DNA of 64,000 nucleotides, from assembly GCF_031844685.1 (NCBI RefSeq), contig NZ_CP134605.1, positions 5,019,001 through 5,083,000 on the forward strand, given 5' to 3'. Shown piece after piece: positions 1 through 8,582 of this stretch (its first letter is position 1; each line of letters begins with the position of its first letter). The DNA is from Streptomyces sp. ITFR-21 (GTDB lineage: Bacteria; Actinomycetota; Actinomycetes; Streptomycetales; Streptomycetaceae). Position numbers and translations under genes: made by a program. Under the pieces are notes generated by a model. It worked only from the letters and a program-made list of their open reading frames with translations, was not told the DNA's origin and searched no databases.

Positions 1-518
1 CCCAGCTGCATGTCGGCCAGGGTGACCGTCCCCAGCAGGGTTCCCCGTGCAGCGCGGGCCACGTCGCTGATGCCCAGCGGGAAGCGGGGTAACGGGAAAT
101 TCTCCGGGTGGTAGAGCGCGGCCAGCAGGACGTCCGGACGGGAGAACCGTTCCACCGCGGACTCCTCCAGCACGGCGGTCGACAGCCACGAGTCCGGGTC
201 GGTGACCTCCAGACGGCCCCTGGTCCAGGCCGGCCACCGGCGCGAACGGTGGGACCTCCCGGACAGATCGGCGGCGGTCCACATGCCGTCGGCGCGCTCG
301 ATCATCACCAGGCGCCGCTCCAAGGTTCCCGTGACGCGGACCCGTACGGCGAGGCCGTGCAACCTCTCCTCGAGCCGGTCCCGCAGGGCGCGAGTAGCCA
401 CCAGCAGATCCGCCAGTTCACGTTGCTCGCCGGCGCTGAGGGGGTGAACGTCGGTGTGGGCTGTTCTCACGGCCTGGTCCAGCCGGCGGACCGTCTCCGT
501 GGCGTACAAGTCGTCCAT
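1..518 (-). CDS. Partial hypothetical protein, runs off left edge
   Basis: An open minus-strand frame continues past the left edge without a stop. I chose ATG at 518 because GAAGGG lies 7 nt upstream; an in-frame ATG at 533 is the alternative. The visible ~172 residues are rich in Arg, Glu and Leu, with an N-terminal helical stretch (Ala-Leu-Arg-Asp-Arg-Leu-Glu-Glu-Arg pattern) and then a more beta-like part. No family is recognised. Codon use is typical of Streptomyces (GC-rich third positions), which makes this frame more likely than the plus-strand frames covering the same bases. Confidence 0.6.
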   Translation of the reverse strand, partial: MDDLYATETVRRLDQAVRTAHTDVHPLSAGEQRELADLLVATRALRDRLEERLHGLAVRVRVTGTLERRLVMIERADGMWTAADLSGRSHRSRRWPAWTRGRLEVTDPDSWLSTAVLEESAVERFSRPDVLLAALYHPENFPLPRFPLGISDVARAARGTLLGTVTLADMQL

Positions 519-792
519 GACGATGCCCTTCATCGGATGAATGTGCTGGTGGCGTCCTTCTCCGGTTGTGATCCGGCTCATCGGGCAAAGCCCGTGAGGT
601 GCCCGCGGTCCCGGGCCGGACACCCCGACGCGGCATGTCGCAGACCGAGTCCGGGATGAGCTGACAAGGGATGTAGTTGGCTACATTGGATATTCTGCGC
701 CGTTATCAGCCGAAGAACGCGGTCGGCGCAATCAGCACTGAGCTTCCTTCCCAGCCAGCGCCGGGCGCAGAACCGCCCGCCGATCCGATCCG

Positions 793-1050
793 TTACGTCG
801 GGCCCGCCGGGTGACGTTCATCAGGCTGCGATGCCTCGCGCTCCACCAGGGTCCCTCTGGCGTGGACGTAGGTGTCCAGCTGGTCGCGGACCTGCGGCCA
901 GGTGCCGGCGTCGCCTCGAAGTACGGAGACCAGATCCGTGCCCAATATGTCGGCGAAGACGGCGGCGGGTCCGACGCGCAGGCGCCGGATGTAGCTGTTG
1001 AGGCCGGGAACGTGCTCGCTGATCTCCAACCGCTCACCGGGCCAGAGACG
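793..1050 (-). pseudogene. Orphan reading-frame fragment after the oxygenase remnant
   Basis: This minus-strand frame of about 80 residues has good Streptomyces codon use but no convincing start. It begins in a different frame right where the TauD-type fragment at 1034-1453 stops, so the two are probably joined by a deletion or frameshift. The peptide (containing FADILGTDLVSVL) resembles the N-terminal part of some actinobacterial phosphotransferase-like proteins, but I cannot confirm that. It ends in a stop at 793, followed by AT-richer DNA at 660-790. Treat it as a gene fragment. Confidence 0.4.
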
Positions 1051-1453
1051 TTGGGTGGCGGCCGTCGGTCAGCAGGCAGATGCCGCCCTGTTCGGCGGGC
1101 CGGGCGCAGACCATGAGCATCAGGCGGGGTGGTTCGGGGAGGGCGGTGCCTTCGGTGTGGGGCAGGAGGGGGCCATGGCCGAGTCCGGCGAAGCCGGCCC
1201 GGCCAGTGTGGCGGCCGGTGTCGCGGATGACGGTCAGCCCGTCCGGGCCGCTGTCGCGGTGCTGGGCAACGTTGAGGAACCGGGACGCGAGCGCGAGGAC
1301 GGCCGCGCGCGAATCCAGGCCGGTGAACGTTGCCAGGCCGGTTTCCCGCAGGCGGGCCGCGACCAGTTCACCGGCGCCCGCCGCGTGCACGTCGACGTAG
1401 TGCCCGGCGAACAGACCGACAGGGGTGGTGCGAGCTGACCGAGGGCGGCTCAT
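1034..1453 (-). pseudogene. Truncated TauD/TfdA (clavaminate synthase-like) oxygenase
   Basis: ATG at 1453 has a good ribosome site (AAAGGAG, about 7 nt spacing). The 139 residues match the N-terminal part of Fe(II)/2-oxoglutarate-dependent TauD/clavaminate synthase-like dioxygenases. This includes the first metal-binding His-x-Glu (HTEGTALPEPPRLM) and the following ARPAEQGG. The family is normally about 300-340 residues and needs a distal His and Arg; here the frame stops soon after the core begins. A different frame continues at 1050-793. It is therefore almost surely nonfunctional. Confidence 0.6.
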
Positions 1454-1615
1454 CGCCGGACTCCTTTGTACGGGCGGGCGGATGACCTCACTGTCGGCAG
1501 CCGGCCGGCCGGGGGTAAAGCGACAGATTGTCGACCCGTTGCCTTCCCCGGGGGCAGCCCCGGCGCGGTGGCTGCGTGCTGCGGTCCGAGGACCCTTCGC
1601 TGCCCGAGGAACGCC

Positions 1616-2056
1616 GTGCCCCTGTACAAGCCGCCGCTGTGGCCGGTGTCCGTGAAAGCCGTCGTGTTCGACGCGCAGCGCCGCGTACTGCTGCTGGAGA
1701 ACGAACGCCGGGAGTGGGGACTGCCCGGCGGGCGGTTGGAGATCACCGGCCAGGAGACGGGTGAGGCGGCGGACTTGAGCCCGGAGGCGGCCGTTGAGCG
1801 GGAGGTCCTGGAGGAGACGGGCTGGAAGGTCACGGCGGGCCCGCTGATCGAGGGGGGACTGTGGATCTACGAGCCCATCCCCGGCCGGCGCGTGCTGATC
1901 GTCACCTACGGGTGCACCGCACTCGACCCGGCCCAGGAACCGGTCGCAAGCTCCGAGCACAAGCGCATCGGACTGTTCCCTGTCGGCGAGTTGGGGGCGC
2001 TGACCGTGCCCGGCGGCTACCGCGACGCCATCCGAGCCTGGTACGGACGGACCTGA
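1616..2056 (+). CDS. NUDIX hydrolase
   Basis: GTG at 1616 follows GAGGA by 5 nt. The 146-residue protein has the NUDIX fold: an N-terminal strand (KAVVFDAQRRVLLLENER), GLPGGRLE, and the catalytic helix REVLEETGW carrying the metal-binding Glu residues. The Nudix box (GX5EX7REUXEEXGU) has about ten extra residues between GGRLE and REVLEE, unlike the strict consensus, so substrate use may differ. Family members hydrolyse nucleoside diphosphates linked to another group. The next gene, an XRE regulator remnant, starts 6 nt after its stop, so the two were probably one operon. The gene looks intact. Confidence 0.8.
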   Translation: MPLYKPPLWPVSVKAVVFDAQRRVLLLENERREWGLPGGRLEITGQETGEAADLSPEAAVEREVLEETGWKVTAGPLIEGGLWIYEPIPGRRVLIVTYGCTALDPAQEPVASSEHKRIGLFPVGELGALTVPGGYRDAIRAWYGRT

Positions 2057-2062
2057 CCCGGC

Positions 2063-2340
2063 ATGAGCGGAGGCGGGCGCGAGCCGCGGTCCCGGCAGTG
2101 GCACTGGGCCACCCCCGAGTCGCAGGCCGCCCTGGCCACCCGGGACGTGAGCACCATCCTGCGCCACTACCGGGCACTGCACGGGCTCAGCCAGACCGGC
2201 CTGGGCACGCTGCTCGGGTACGACAGACGTACATCAGCCTGCTGGAGCTTGGGAAGCGCACCCTGACCGACCGGGCTTCCTTCGAGCGGGTGTGCGGGCG
2301 ACTGAACCTGCCGCCGCACGTCCTGGTGCGTTGGCCATGA
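2063..2340 (+). pseudogene. Frameshifted XRE-family DNA-binding regulator
   Basis: The frame from ATG 2063 encodes the start of a helix-turn-helix domain (ILRHYRALHGLSQTGLGTLLGY). The expected continuation (TYISLLELGKRTLTDR, then NLPPHVLV) is in the +1 neighbouring frame and ends at 2340. A single-base loss near 2225 explains this. The intact gene would encode about 92 residues, mostly a Cro/CI-type domain, as in small Streptomyces XRE proteins. It sits 6 nt after the NUDIX gene. Confidence 0.7.
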
Positions 2341-2357
2341 ACGTTTGCCGGGTCTGA

Positions 2358-3040
2358 TCAGGCGGCTTTGGGTCGGGGGCGGCCCCAGCGTTGCTGGCGT
2401 TCGCTGCGGACCTTGGCGCGTTCGCGGCGCTGGGCGGCCAGGACGTCGGGGTGGCGGGGTGGCGGGGTGGCGGGCATTGGCGTTGCGCCACCGCAGGTAG
2501 TCCTGAAGCCTCCGGGCCAGGACGGGATGGTTGGGGTGGTTGCAGTTGCCCATGACGAAGGCGCGCAAAGGTCCGAACTGGGCCTCGATCGGGTTGGCCC
2601 ACGACGCGCTCGTCGGGGTCAGGCACAACTCGACCTTGTTCTTCCTCGCCCAGGTCCGGATCGCCGGGGTCTTGTCCGCCGACAAGTTGTCCATGATCAC
2701 GTAGACGGGGGCGCCGTCGGGTCGGGCGTCCCGGATCGATGTGAGCGCCGCCAGGCTGTGGTCGCCGCCCTTGCGGCGCCGGATCACGCCCCCAGTTGGT
2801 CGTCGCCGAGGGAGTAGCAGCCGTGGAAGTACCGGATGCCGTGGGTGCGGTGATAGGTGGCCGGCAGCCGGTCCGGTTTCTTCTCCCCGGCCCGGCCCGG
2901 CCCGGCCGGAGCCGTGGCAGGGGCGGACCGATAAAGGACCGAACTGGTCGAACGCGAAACACCGGTCCGGGAAACGGGTGGTCACGTGCTCGATGCGGTC
3001 AAGCTTGGTGTCCTTGTCGGGATCCGTGGACTTCTTCCAT
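2358..3040 (-). pseudogene. IS630-family transposase remnant
   Basis: Minus-strand frames encode the C-terminal two thirds of an IS630/Tc1-type DDE transposase: VYVIMDNLSADKTPAI with the second catalytic Asp, and LTPTSASWANPIEAQFG with the final acidic residue. The 5' part is missing because ISAs1 begins at 3041. At least two frameshifts are visible, one near 2800-2860 and one within a slipped TGGCGGGG repeat at about 2451-2475. The gene ends at TGA 2358-2360. It cannot make a functional transposase. Confidence 0.8.
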
Positions 3041-4358
3041 CAGGGCTGATGTGTTCTCGTCTGGCGGGATGGGCCGGTTCGTCGGCTCTGGTGTCTGATG
3101 GACCGTTTGCCGGAGTGGAAGCAGGAGACGCGACGCCAGATGATCAGGGCTTCTGAGACCGAAGGGTCGTCCTGGAGTCGCGTCCGCGCGTCATCCTCCC
3201 TGATCAACGTCTTTGCGCGCCGCTGCGAGGACGGCGACGAGCCCTGCCCGTCCGTCGAACCGCGTGAGCTGGCCTCGCTCGCCGGAGTGCTGGCCGTCGT
3301 GCCCGATTCCCGCCGGGTGCGCGGGCGCCGCTACCGCACCGGCGTCCTGCCGGCCCTGTGCCTGACGGCGGTGCCCGGCGGAGCCCGCTCCCTCGCGCGG
3401 ATCGCCCGGCACGCAGCCGGTGCCGGCCATGTCCGCGCCACGCCGAACGCCTCCACGCCCGGCCGGCTGCTGGCCCGCATCGACGGCGACGCCCTGGACG
3501 ACGCCGCCGGCATCTGGCCCGCCCGCCATGCCGCCGATCCCGTTGAAGAGGAGGAAGCCCTGATCGGGCTGGCCGTGGACGGCAAGGCCGTGCGCGGCCC
3601 GCGCGCCGACAGCACGACCGCGGTACACCTGCTGGCCGCGGCCCTGCACGGCAGCCAGACCGTCATCGCCCAGCGCCAGGCGGCTGCCAAGAGCAACGAG
3701 ATCCCCGCCCTGGCCCCGCTGCTGTCCCGCTTCGGCCTGCGTGGCGTGGTCGTCACCGCCGACGCCACGCACACCCAGCGCAAGACCGCGAAGAAGATCG
3801 TCGCCGCCGGCGGAGACTACGTCCCGGTCGTCAAGGGCAGCCAGAGGAAGCCGCGCCGGCAACTGCGCCGCCTGCCCTGGCGGCAGATGCCGCTGCCGGA
3901 CCGCACCCGAGAGCACCGGCACCGACGACGCGAGGCCCGCCGGCTGAAGGTGTGCACCGTGGAGGCCGGACCGCTGTTCCCGCACGCCGTCCAAACCATC
4001 GAGATCAGGCGACGCCGCACCAACGCCAAGACCGGCGAGGTCCGGACGAAGACGGTCTACGCCGTCACCAGTCTCACCCCCGGCCAGGCCGACCCCGCCC
4101 GCCTGGCCGAACTCGTCCAGGGCCACCGGTCCGCGGAAGCCCCGCACCACGTGAAAGACGTGACCTACGCCGAGGACGCCTCCAAGATCCGCACCGGCAG
4201 CGCGCACCGCGCCATGGCCACCCTGCGCAGCCCCGCCATCGCCCTGATGCGCCAGGCCGGCCGGACCAACATCGCCACCGCAGCCGACCACTACCGGTCA
4301 CGCCCCGACCACGCCACCGCACTCCTCAAGACCACCTGCTGAGAACGCATCAGCCCTG
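3041..4358 (+). mobile_element. ISAs1-family insertion sequence
   Basis: The element is bounded by near-perfect 18-bp inverted repeats: CAGGGCTGATGTGTTCTC at 3041-3058 and its inverse at 4341-4358 with one mismatch. No 8-10-bp direct repeat flanks it. The left neighbour is an IS630 remnant and the right neighbour an unrelated gene fragment. Its ends therefore appear to have served as recombination or deletion breakpoints rather than marking a simple insertion. Confidence 0.8.
3098..4342 (+). CDS. ISAs1-family transposase
   Basis: This 414-residue protein fits the ISAs1 family: an N-terminal region with AVVPDSRRVRGRRY, a central LAVDGKAVRGP with the first Asp, VVTADATHTQRKTA with the second Asp, and a C-terminal block with VTYAEDASKIRTG. 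It is full length. The usual motif around the last catalytic Glu (W-x-[IV]-E-N, then H-W) reads RSAEAPHHV here: Glu is kept but Asn and Trp are lost, so activity is doubtful. The start is uncertain because no strong ribosome site precedes 3098. Confidence 0.85.
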   Translation: MDRLPEWKQETRRQMIRASETEGSSWSRVRASSSLINVFARRCEDGDEPCPSVEPRELASLAGVLAVVPDSRRVRGRRYRTGVLPALCLTAVPGGARSLARIARHAAGAGHVRATPNASTPGRLLARIDGDALDDAAGIWPARHAADPVEEEEALIGLAVDGKAVRGPRADSTTAVHLLAAALHGSQTVIAQRQAAAKSNEIPALAPLLSRFGLRGVVVTADATHTQRKTAKKIVAAGGDYVPVVKGSQRKPRRQLRRLPWRQMPLPDRTREHRHRRREARRLKVCTVEAGPLFPHAVQTIEIRRRRTNAKTGEVRTKTVYAVTSLTPGQADPARLAELVQGHRSAEAPHHVKDVTYAEDASKIRTGSAHRAMATLRSPAIALMRQAGRTNIATAADHYRSRPDHATALLKTTC

Positions 4359-4749
4359 CTGCACCACCTATACGTGCGTCGCGATAACCCGCACCTGCGA
4401 CAGCAAGCACAGATGCTCGATCAACATCTGGATATCGTTCCGCAAGAAATTCCGAACGGCCTGGATCTAGACCTTCACCTGGTCGTTCTACAGCAACGGC
4501 TTCTACGTGAAGAAGAACACGTACTCCCACTCGGAGTTCGGCACCTACCGGTTCCACGGCTACTGGTACACCAACCGGGACAGCAAGGGGCGTGGATCGT
4601 TCTGGTGCATCAAGGGCTGGGTCAGCTGCTGGCTCGACCCCGGTGACACCGTTCTGGTCGAAGCCCATGGCATCGCCTGGCTCCTGGGCGGCATCAAGGT
4701 CTATTACAGTCTCGGCCAGTCCTTCTCAGGCGGGGGGCGCTACACGTAG
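4359..4749 (+). pseudogene. Disrupted gene fragment for an aromatic-rich, probably secreted protein
   Basis: From the ISAs1 right end one frame runs to 4749, broken by an in-frame TAG at 4468-4470. It encodes an unusually aromatic sequence rich in Tyr, Trp, Phe and Ser, with Cys pairs before the amber codon and two Cys after it. The 5' end, which would hold any signal peptide, has been lost to ISAs1. The composition suggests a small exported protein, but no family is recognised. GC content is lower than in the neighbours. Confidence 0.45.
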
Positions 4750-4877
4750 CCATCATTGAGGCCACCTCGGGTCAGCGGGGGAGGCCAACCTCATAGACTG
4801 CACGGAAAACAGGTGCGGTCCGGCCGGGCACGGCCGGACCGCACCCTCCCGTCCCCGAGGACAGATATGGAAGAGCT

Positions 4878-5438
4878 GTGGCAGCGAAGCACCGCCCAGG
4901 CGACATGGACTCCGACCCGGCATTCACCGCCTGGCGGTCCCACCTCGAGGACTTCCTCGACCTCGACAGCCGCCACAGCGATGCTCGCCAGTGGCTGTGG
5001 GAGATCTTCACAACGCACGGGAGCATGCCTGATGAGCTGCTCGCGCCGCTCGTTCTCGACCGACGCCGGCAGCTGACGGAAGACGCCTTGACGGCCCTCC
5101 TCGGCGAAGCCTCAACCGACCTCGGGCGCTCCGTCGAACTGCACCCGATGATCACCCTCCCGGACCAACGGGAGACGACCGGCCAAGTCGTCGTCTACAT
5201 CGACGAGATCCTCTCGATCTCGCGTCTCGGGGTCTTCCAAGCGATCGCAGACGCCGTGCAGACCTACATCGGAGAACGGCTTCACCTCGTCTGGCCGGTG
5301 TGCGAAGAACACCACGTGGGAACCCATCCCGCTCCGACAGATTCCGGGGTGGACTGGAGGTGCTCCATCGGCGACCACACTGCCCGGACCAGCTTCGCTC
5401 CCGGGTCTGTCAATTTAACGGCTGATCTTGGCTGTTGA
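4878..5438 (+). CDS. Hypothetical protein, 3' end replaced by IS256
   Basis: The frame encodes 186 residues of an unknown, acidic, helical protein with GTG start at 4878 (GAAGAG just upstream; ATG 4905 is an alternative). The last 12 residues are encoded by the IS256 left end. Removing the IS and one copy of its 8-bp target duplication restores ...GCT CCC GCA TAA across 5397-5402 and 6780-6785. The original protein therefore ended two codons after the insertion point, and function may be kept. No domain recognised. Confidence 0.65.
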   Translation: MAAKHRPGDMDSDPAFTAWRSHLEDFLDLDSRHSDARQWLWEIFTTHGSMPDELLAPLVLDRRRQLTEDALTALLGEASTDLGRSVELHPMITLPDQRETTGQVVVYIDEILSISRLGVFQAIADAVQTYIGERLHLVWPVCEEHHVGTHPAPTDSGVDWRCSIGDHTARTSFAPGSVNLTADLGC

Positions 5439-6771
5439 GGTTCAGTTGTTGGCCGGGGTGAGCCGGCCTTCGAAGGCGATCTGGAAGGCGTTCAAGGGTG
5501 CCTTCCAGCGCATGGTCCAGCGCTTGCGGCCCTTGCCGGTCGGGTCCAGGCTCATCAGTGCCAGGTAGATGCACTTCAGGGCGGCGGCCTCGGTGGGGAA
5601 GTGTCCGCGGGCCCGGACGGCCTTGCGTATGCGGGCGTTGACGGACTCGATGGCGTTCGTCGAGCAGATGACTGTGCGGATCTCGACGTCGAAGGAGAGG
5701 AAGGGCACGAACTCGGCCCAGGCGTTCTCCCACAGTTTGATGATCGCCGGGTACTTCTTCCCCCAGGCGTCCTGGAACTCCCCGAAGCGTTCGGCCGCCG
5801 CGGCCTCGTTCGGTGCGGTGCAGACGGGCTTGAGCGCCTTGGCGATCTTGTCCCAGTCCTGGCGGGCCGCGTAGCGGAAGCTGTTGCGCAGGAGGTGGAC
5901 GATGCAGGTTTGCACGATGGTGCGGGGCCAGACCGTCTCGACCGCGTCGGGCAGGCCCTTGAGCCCGTCGCAGACCAACATCAGCACGTCGTCCAGGCCG
6001 CGGTTCTTGAGCTCGGTGAAGACCTGCAGCCAGTATTTCGCTCCCTCGCCGCCGTCGCCGGCCCAGATGCCGAGGATGTCGCGGGTGCCTTCGACGGTGA
6101 CGGCCATGACGACGTAGACGGGCCGGTTCGCGACCTTCCCGTCCCTGATCTTGACGTTGATGGCATCGACGAACAAAACGGGATAGACACGGTCAAGTGG
6201 CCGGTTCTGCCATTCGGCCATGCCCTCCATCACCTGGTCGGTGATCGTTGAGATGGTCTGCTTGGAGACCTCGGCGCCGTAGACCTCGGCCAGATGCGCG
6301 GAGATCTCCCCGTGGGTGAGTCCCTTCGCGGACAGCGACAGCACCATCTCGTCGACGCCGGTCAGCCGTCGCTGCCGCTTCCTGACGATCTGCGGCTCGA
6401 AGCTGCCCTCCACGTCCCGGGGCACCTTCACCTCGACCGGTCCGACATCGGTCAGCACGGTCTTGGACCGGGTGCCGTTGCGGCTGTTGCCGGTGTTCCG
6501 GCCGGCCGCGTCGTGTTTGCCGTAGCCGAGGTGGCCGGTGATCTCGCCCTCCAGGGCAGACTCCAGCACCCGCTTCGTCAGCTGTTGCAGAAGCCCGCCC
6601 TCGCCGGTCAGCTGCAGGCCCTCGTTCCGAGCCCGGTCGACCAGCATCGCGATCAACTGCTCGTCCGACGCGGCCACAGCGACCGGCTCAGCCACGGACT
6701 CGTGCTCGATGGTCATCTCACTCACTTGGCGTCTCCATGATCAACAGATCCGCCGTTTATTAGACACTCCC
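5403..6771 (-). mobile_element. IS256-family insertion sequence with 8-bp target duplication
   Basis: Terminal inverted repeats (GGGTCTGTCAATTTAACGGC at the left; an imperfect inverse at about 6748-6771 on the right) enclose a single transposase gene. The flanks carry an exact 8-bp direct repeat, TCGCTCCC, at 5395-5402 and 6772-6779, the usual IS256 duplication size. Intact repeats and intact transposase suggest a recent, possibly mobile copy. Confidence 0.93.
5442..6725 (-). CDS. IS256-family transposase
   Basis: This is a full-length 427-residue transposase of the mutator-like IS256 family. The catalytic triad is visible: Asp in FVDAINVKI, Asp in VCDGLKGLPDA and Glu in STNAIESVNARIRK. The conserved IVQTCIVHLLRNSF block follows the second Asp. 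An N-terminal helical region with QLTKRVLESALEGEI is typical. No frameshift or stop is seen, so it is probably active. It is the only gene of the element at 5403-6771. Confidence 0.95.
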   Translation of the reverse strand: MSEMTIEHESVAEPVAVAASDEQLIAMLVDRARNEGLQLTGEGGLLQQLTKRVLESALEGEITGHLGYGKHDAAGRNTGNSRNGTRSKTVLTDVGPVEVKVPRDVEGSFEPQIVRKRQRRLTGVDEMVLSLSAKGLTHGEISAHLAEVYGAEVSKQTISTITDQVMEGMAEWQNRPLDRVYPVLFVDAINVKIRDGKVANRPVYVVMAVTVEGTRDILGIWAGDGGEGAKYWLQVFTELKNRGLDDVLMLVCDGLKGLPDAVETVWPRTIVQTCIVHLLRNSFRYAARQDWDKIAKALKPVCTAPNEAAAAERFGEFQDAWGKKYPAIIKLWENAWAEFVPFLSFDVEIRTVICSTNAIESVNARIRKAVRARGHFPTEAAALKCIYLALMSLDPTGKGRKRWTMRWKAPLNAFQIAFEGRLTPANN

Positions 6772-6852
6772 TCGCTCCCGCATAAGGGATCTCTTCGTGC
6801 AAGTACTGGAAAGCGCTCAGCTTTGTAGTACTCCAGTCGTAGTTTGTGATCT

Positions 6853-8143
6853 TCAGGCTTGAGTGGCTTGTCGTCGGTAGTGGGCGGCCTGAGATCGGGC
6901 CTGGTGGCGGCGTCGCCGGCTGGACCAGCCGGGCCGATGAGCGGCATCGTGAACGGGTTGAACGACGAGCGTGATGAACAGGCGCTGGATCTCGTTGCAC
7001 GTGAGCGGTATGAGGCCGTCCGGTGCCGGTTGGCGGGCATGCTCGTCGGCTCGGACGGCGGCGAGGAAGGCGTGCGCGGGCATGGCGAGGGTGACCCAGC
7101 GCGACCAGGACGGGTAGCGGCGGACCTGGTGCTCGTCCAGTGCGGCCAGCCCCTTGCCGGACTGGAGGAACTCCTCGACCCGCCACCTTGCTCCAGCGAC
7201 GCGCACCAGGGCGGTCAGCGGCACCGGGGTGGGCGAGTAGCAGCGGTAGTAGGCGAGTTCGCCGGTGCTGCGGTTGCGGCGGATGAGCAACTGGCAGCTC
7301 CCGGGCAGGGGATCGATGAGGTCGATGACGGCCCAGTCGTAGTAGCGGTGGCCTTTGGCTCCGGCACCTGCGGACAGCTTCTGCCAGGCCCTCCCGGGTA
7401 CCTTCCCGGCCAGCGTGTCCGCGCGGAACCTCCCTGCGCCGGTGGTGACTTTTGCGGGCAGGCCACCGCGGGGACGTAGCCGGTCCCGCGTTCCTCCAGC
7501 GCTGTTCGCAGGGTCGGGCTGCCGCCGTAGACCTCGTCCCCCGCCGCCCAGGCGGCCCGGTGGCCGGCATCGAGGAACCGGGCGGCCATGCGAGCGGCAA
7601 GCTCCGGCTTGGTCCCGAACACGCTCTCCTCACCGAGTCCGGCGGCCTGGCAACGGCCGGGTCGGAGGTCCAGGAGCGCGGAACGTACAGTTCCCGGTCC
7701 ACCGCGGCGTGCCCGCGCCGTCCTGCGTAGACCAGGTAGACGGCGGCCTGGGCGTTTTCGATTCTCCCCGCGGTGCCGGTGTACTGGCGCTGGACACCGA
7801 CCGTTGCGGTGCCCTTCTTCACGTCCCCGGTCTCGTCGACCACCCCAGCCGCCCGGTCGTCGTGCAGATGCTCCACCACATAGGCACGCACGTCGTCGCG
7901 GACCTGGTCGGCGTCCCATTCGGCCCGCCCGAGCAGGTGCTGCATGCCGTCCGGGGTCCTGTCCCCGGCCCACTCGGCGATGGTCCGGCAGTTCTTGCGC
8001 GGCAGGTCCGACAGCAGGCCGAGCACCAACCGCCTGACTCGACGTCGGGGTTCGACCCGTGTGAACCGGCCTGCGATCCGGCCCATCAGGCCCTCGAACG
8101 CCTCCTGCCATCGGGCAGGGTCTACGCTGTGACCTGCGGCCAC
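6853..8143 (-). pseudogene. Frameshifted IS701-family transposase
   Basis: Minus-strand frames together encode an IS701 transposase. The N-terminal part (FEGLMGRIAGRFTRVEPRRR, then GVQRQYTGTAGRIENAQAAV) is in one frame to about 7660. The middle (GTKPELAARMAARFLDAGHR) is in a second. The C-terminal part (VAGARWRVEEFLQSGKGLAALDEHQVRRYPSW, interrupted here for length) is in a third, ending at 6853. At least two indels are needed, so it is inactive. Its relative at 24204-25454 has a continuous catalytic core. Confidence 0.8.
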
Positions 8144-8238
8144 CGCATGATCGTTTGTCTTCACACACCGATGATCAGCGGTGGCCGTACGCGTTCCGCA
8201 GCGGCCCCCACCAGCAGGATCACGATCTACCCGCCGGA

Positions 8239-8433
8239 TCACTGGTCAAGAAGTCCCCGGCGCCGGAGCTCCTCCTCGATCGCCTGCCGCATGATCTTCC
8301 AGGAGCGCCGACCCTTATTGGCAGCAGAGCGAGCCTACCCAGCTCGGGCGTTCCGCAGTGCGTCGCGCAGGGCGTCGTCCGAGATATGGCGGTACTGCCC
8401 CCGCTCGGCGGCATCCTTCTTCCAGCGAGCCAT
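8239..8433 (-). pseudogene. Small passenger ORF with in-frame amber codon
   Basis: From ATG 8433 a 64-codon frame encodes a highly charged helical peptide beginning MARWKKDAAERGQYRHISDD and ending in a basic helix (EEELRRRGLLDQ). An in-frame TAG occurs at codon 32, otherwise the frame continues to TGA 8239-8241. It sits inside the IS701-type element between two copies of the subterminal repeat. No family recognised. Either a small accessory gene or a captured host fragment, now interrupted. Confidence 0.45.
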
Positions 8434-8582
8434 GGCCCCTCCTCAGCATCGATCACCGTCCGGCAACCATGCCTGCGCGACAGCTGACTCTTCCACCGAT
8501 ATCCGTGCCTGTCGGCGTCGGCCCCACCAAGCCGCCCCACCAGCAAGATCACGATCTACGGCTGGAGTAGTAGCGGCTGACA

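Larger units (their letters stand above)
6829..8569 (-). mobile_element. Degenerate IS701-family element with GTAG duplication and passenger ORF
   Basis: The left end (TACTCCAGTCGTAG, from 6829) and the right end (inverse, ending GGCTGGAGTA at 8569) are matching inverted repeats about 25 bp long. Both are flanked by GTAG (6825-6828 and 8570-8573), a 4-bp duplication as expected for IS701. The transposase is frameshifted. A second copy of the subterminal sequence CACCAGCAGGATCACG lies near 8211-8232, so a small ORF (8239-8433) is enclosed between two copies of the IS end. This suggests a captured segment. Confidence 0.75.
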
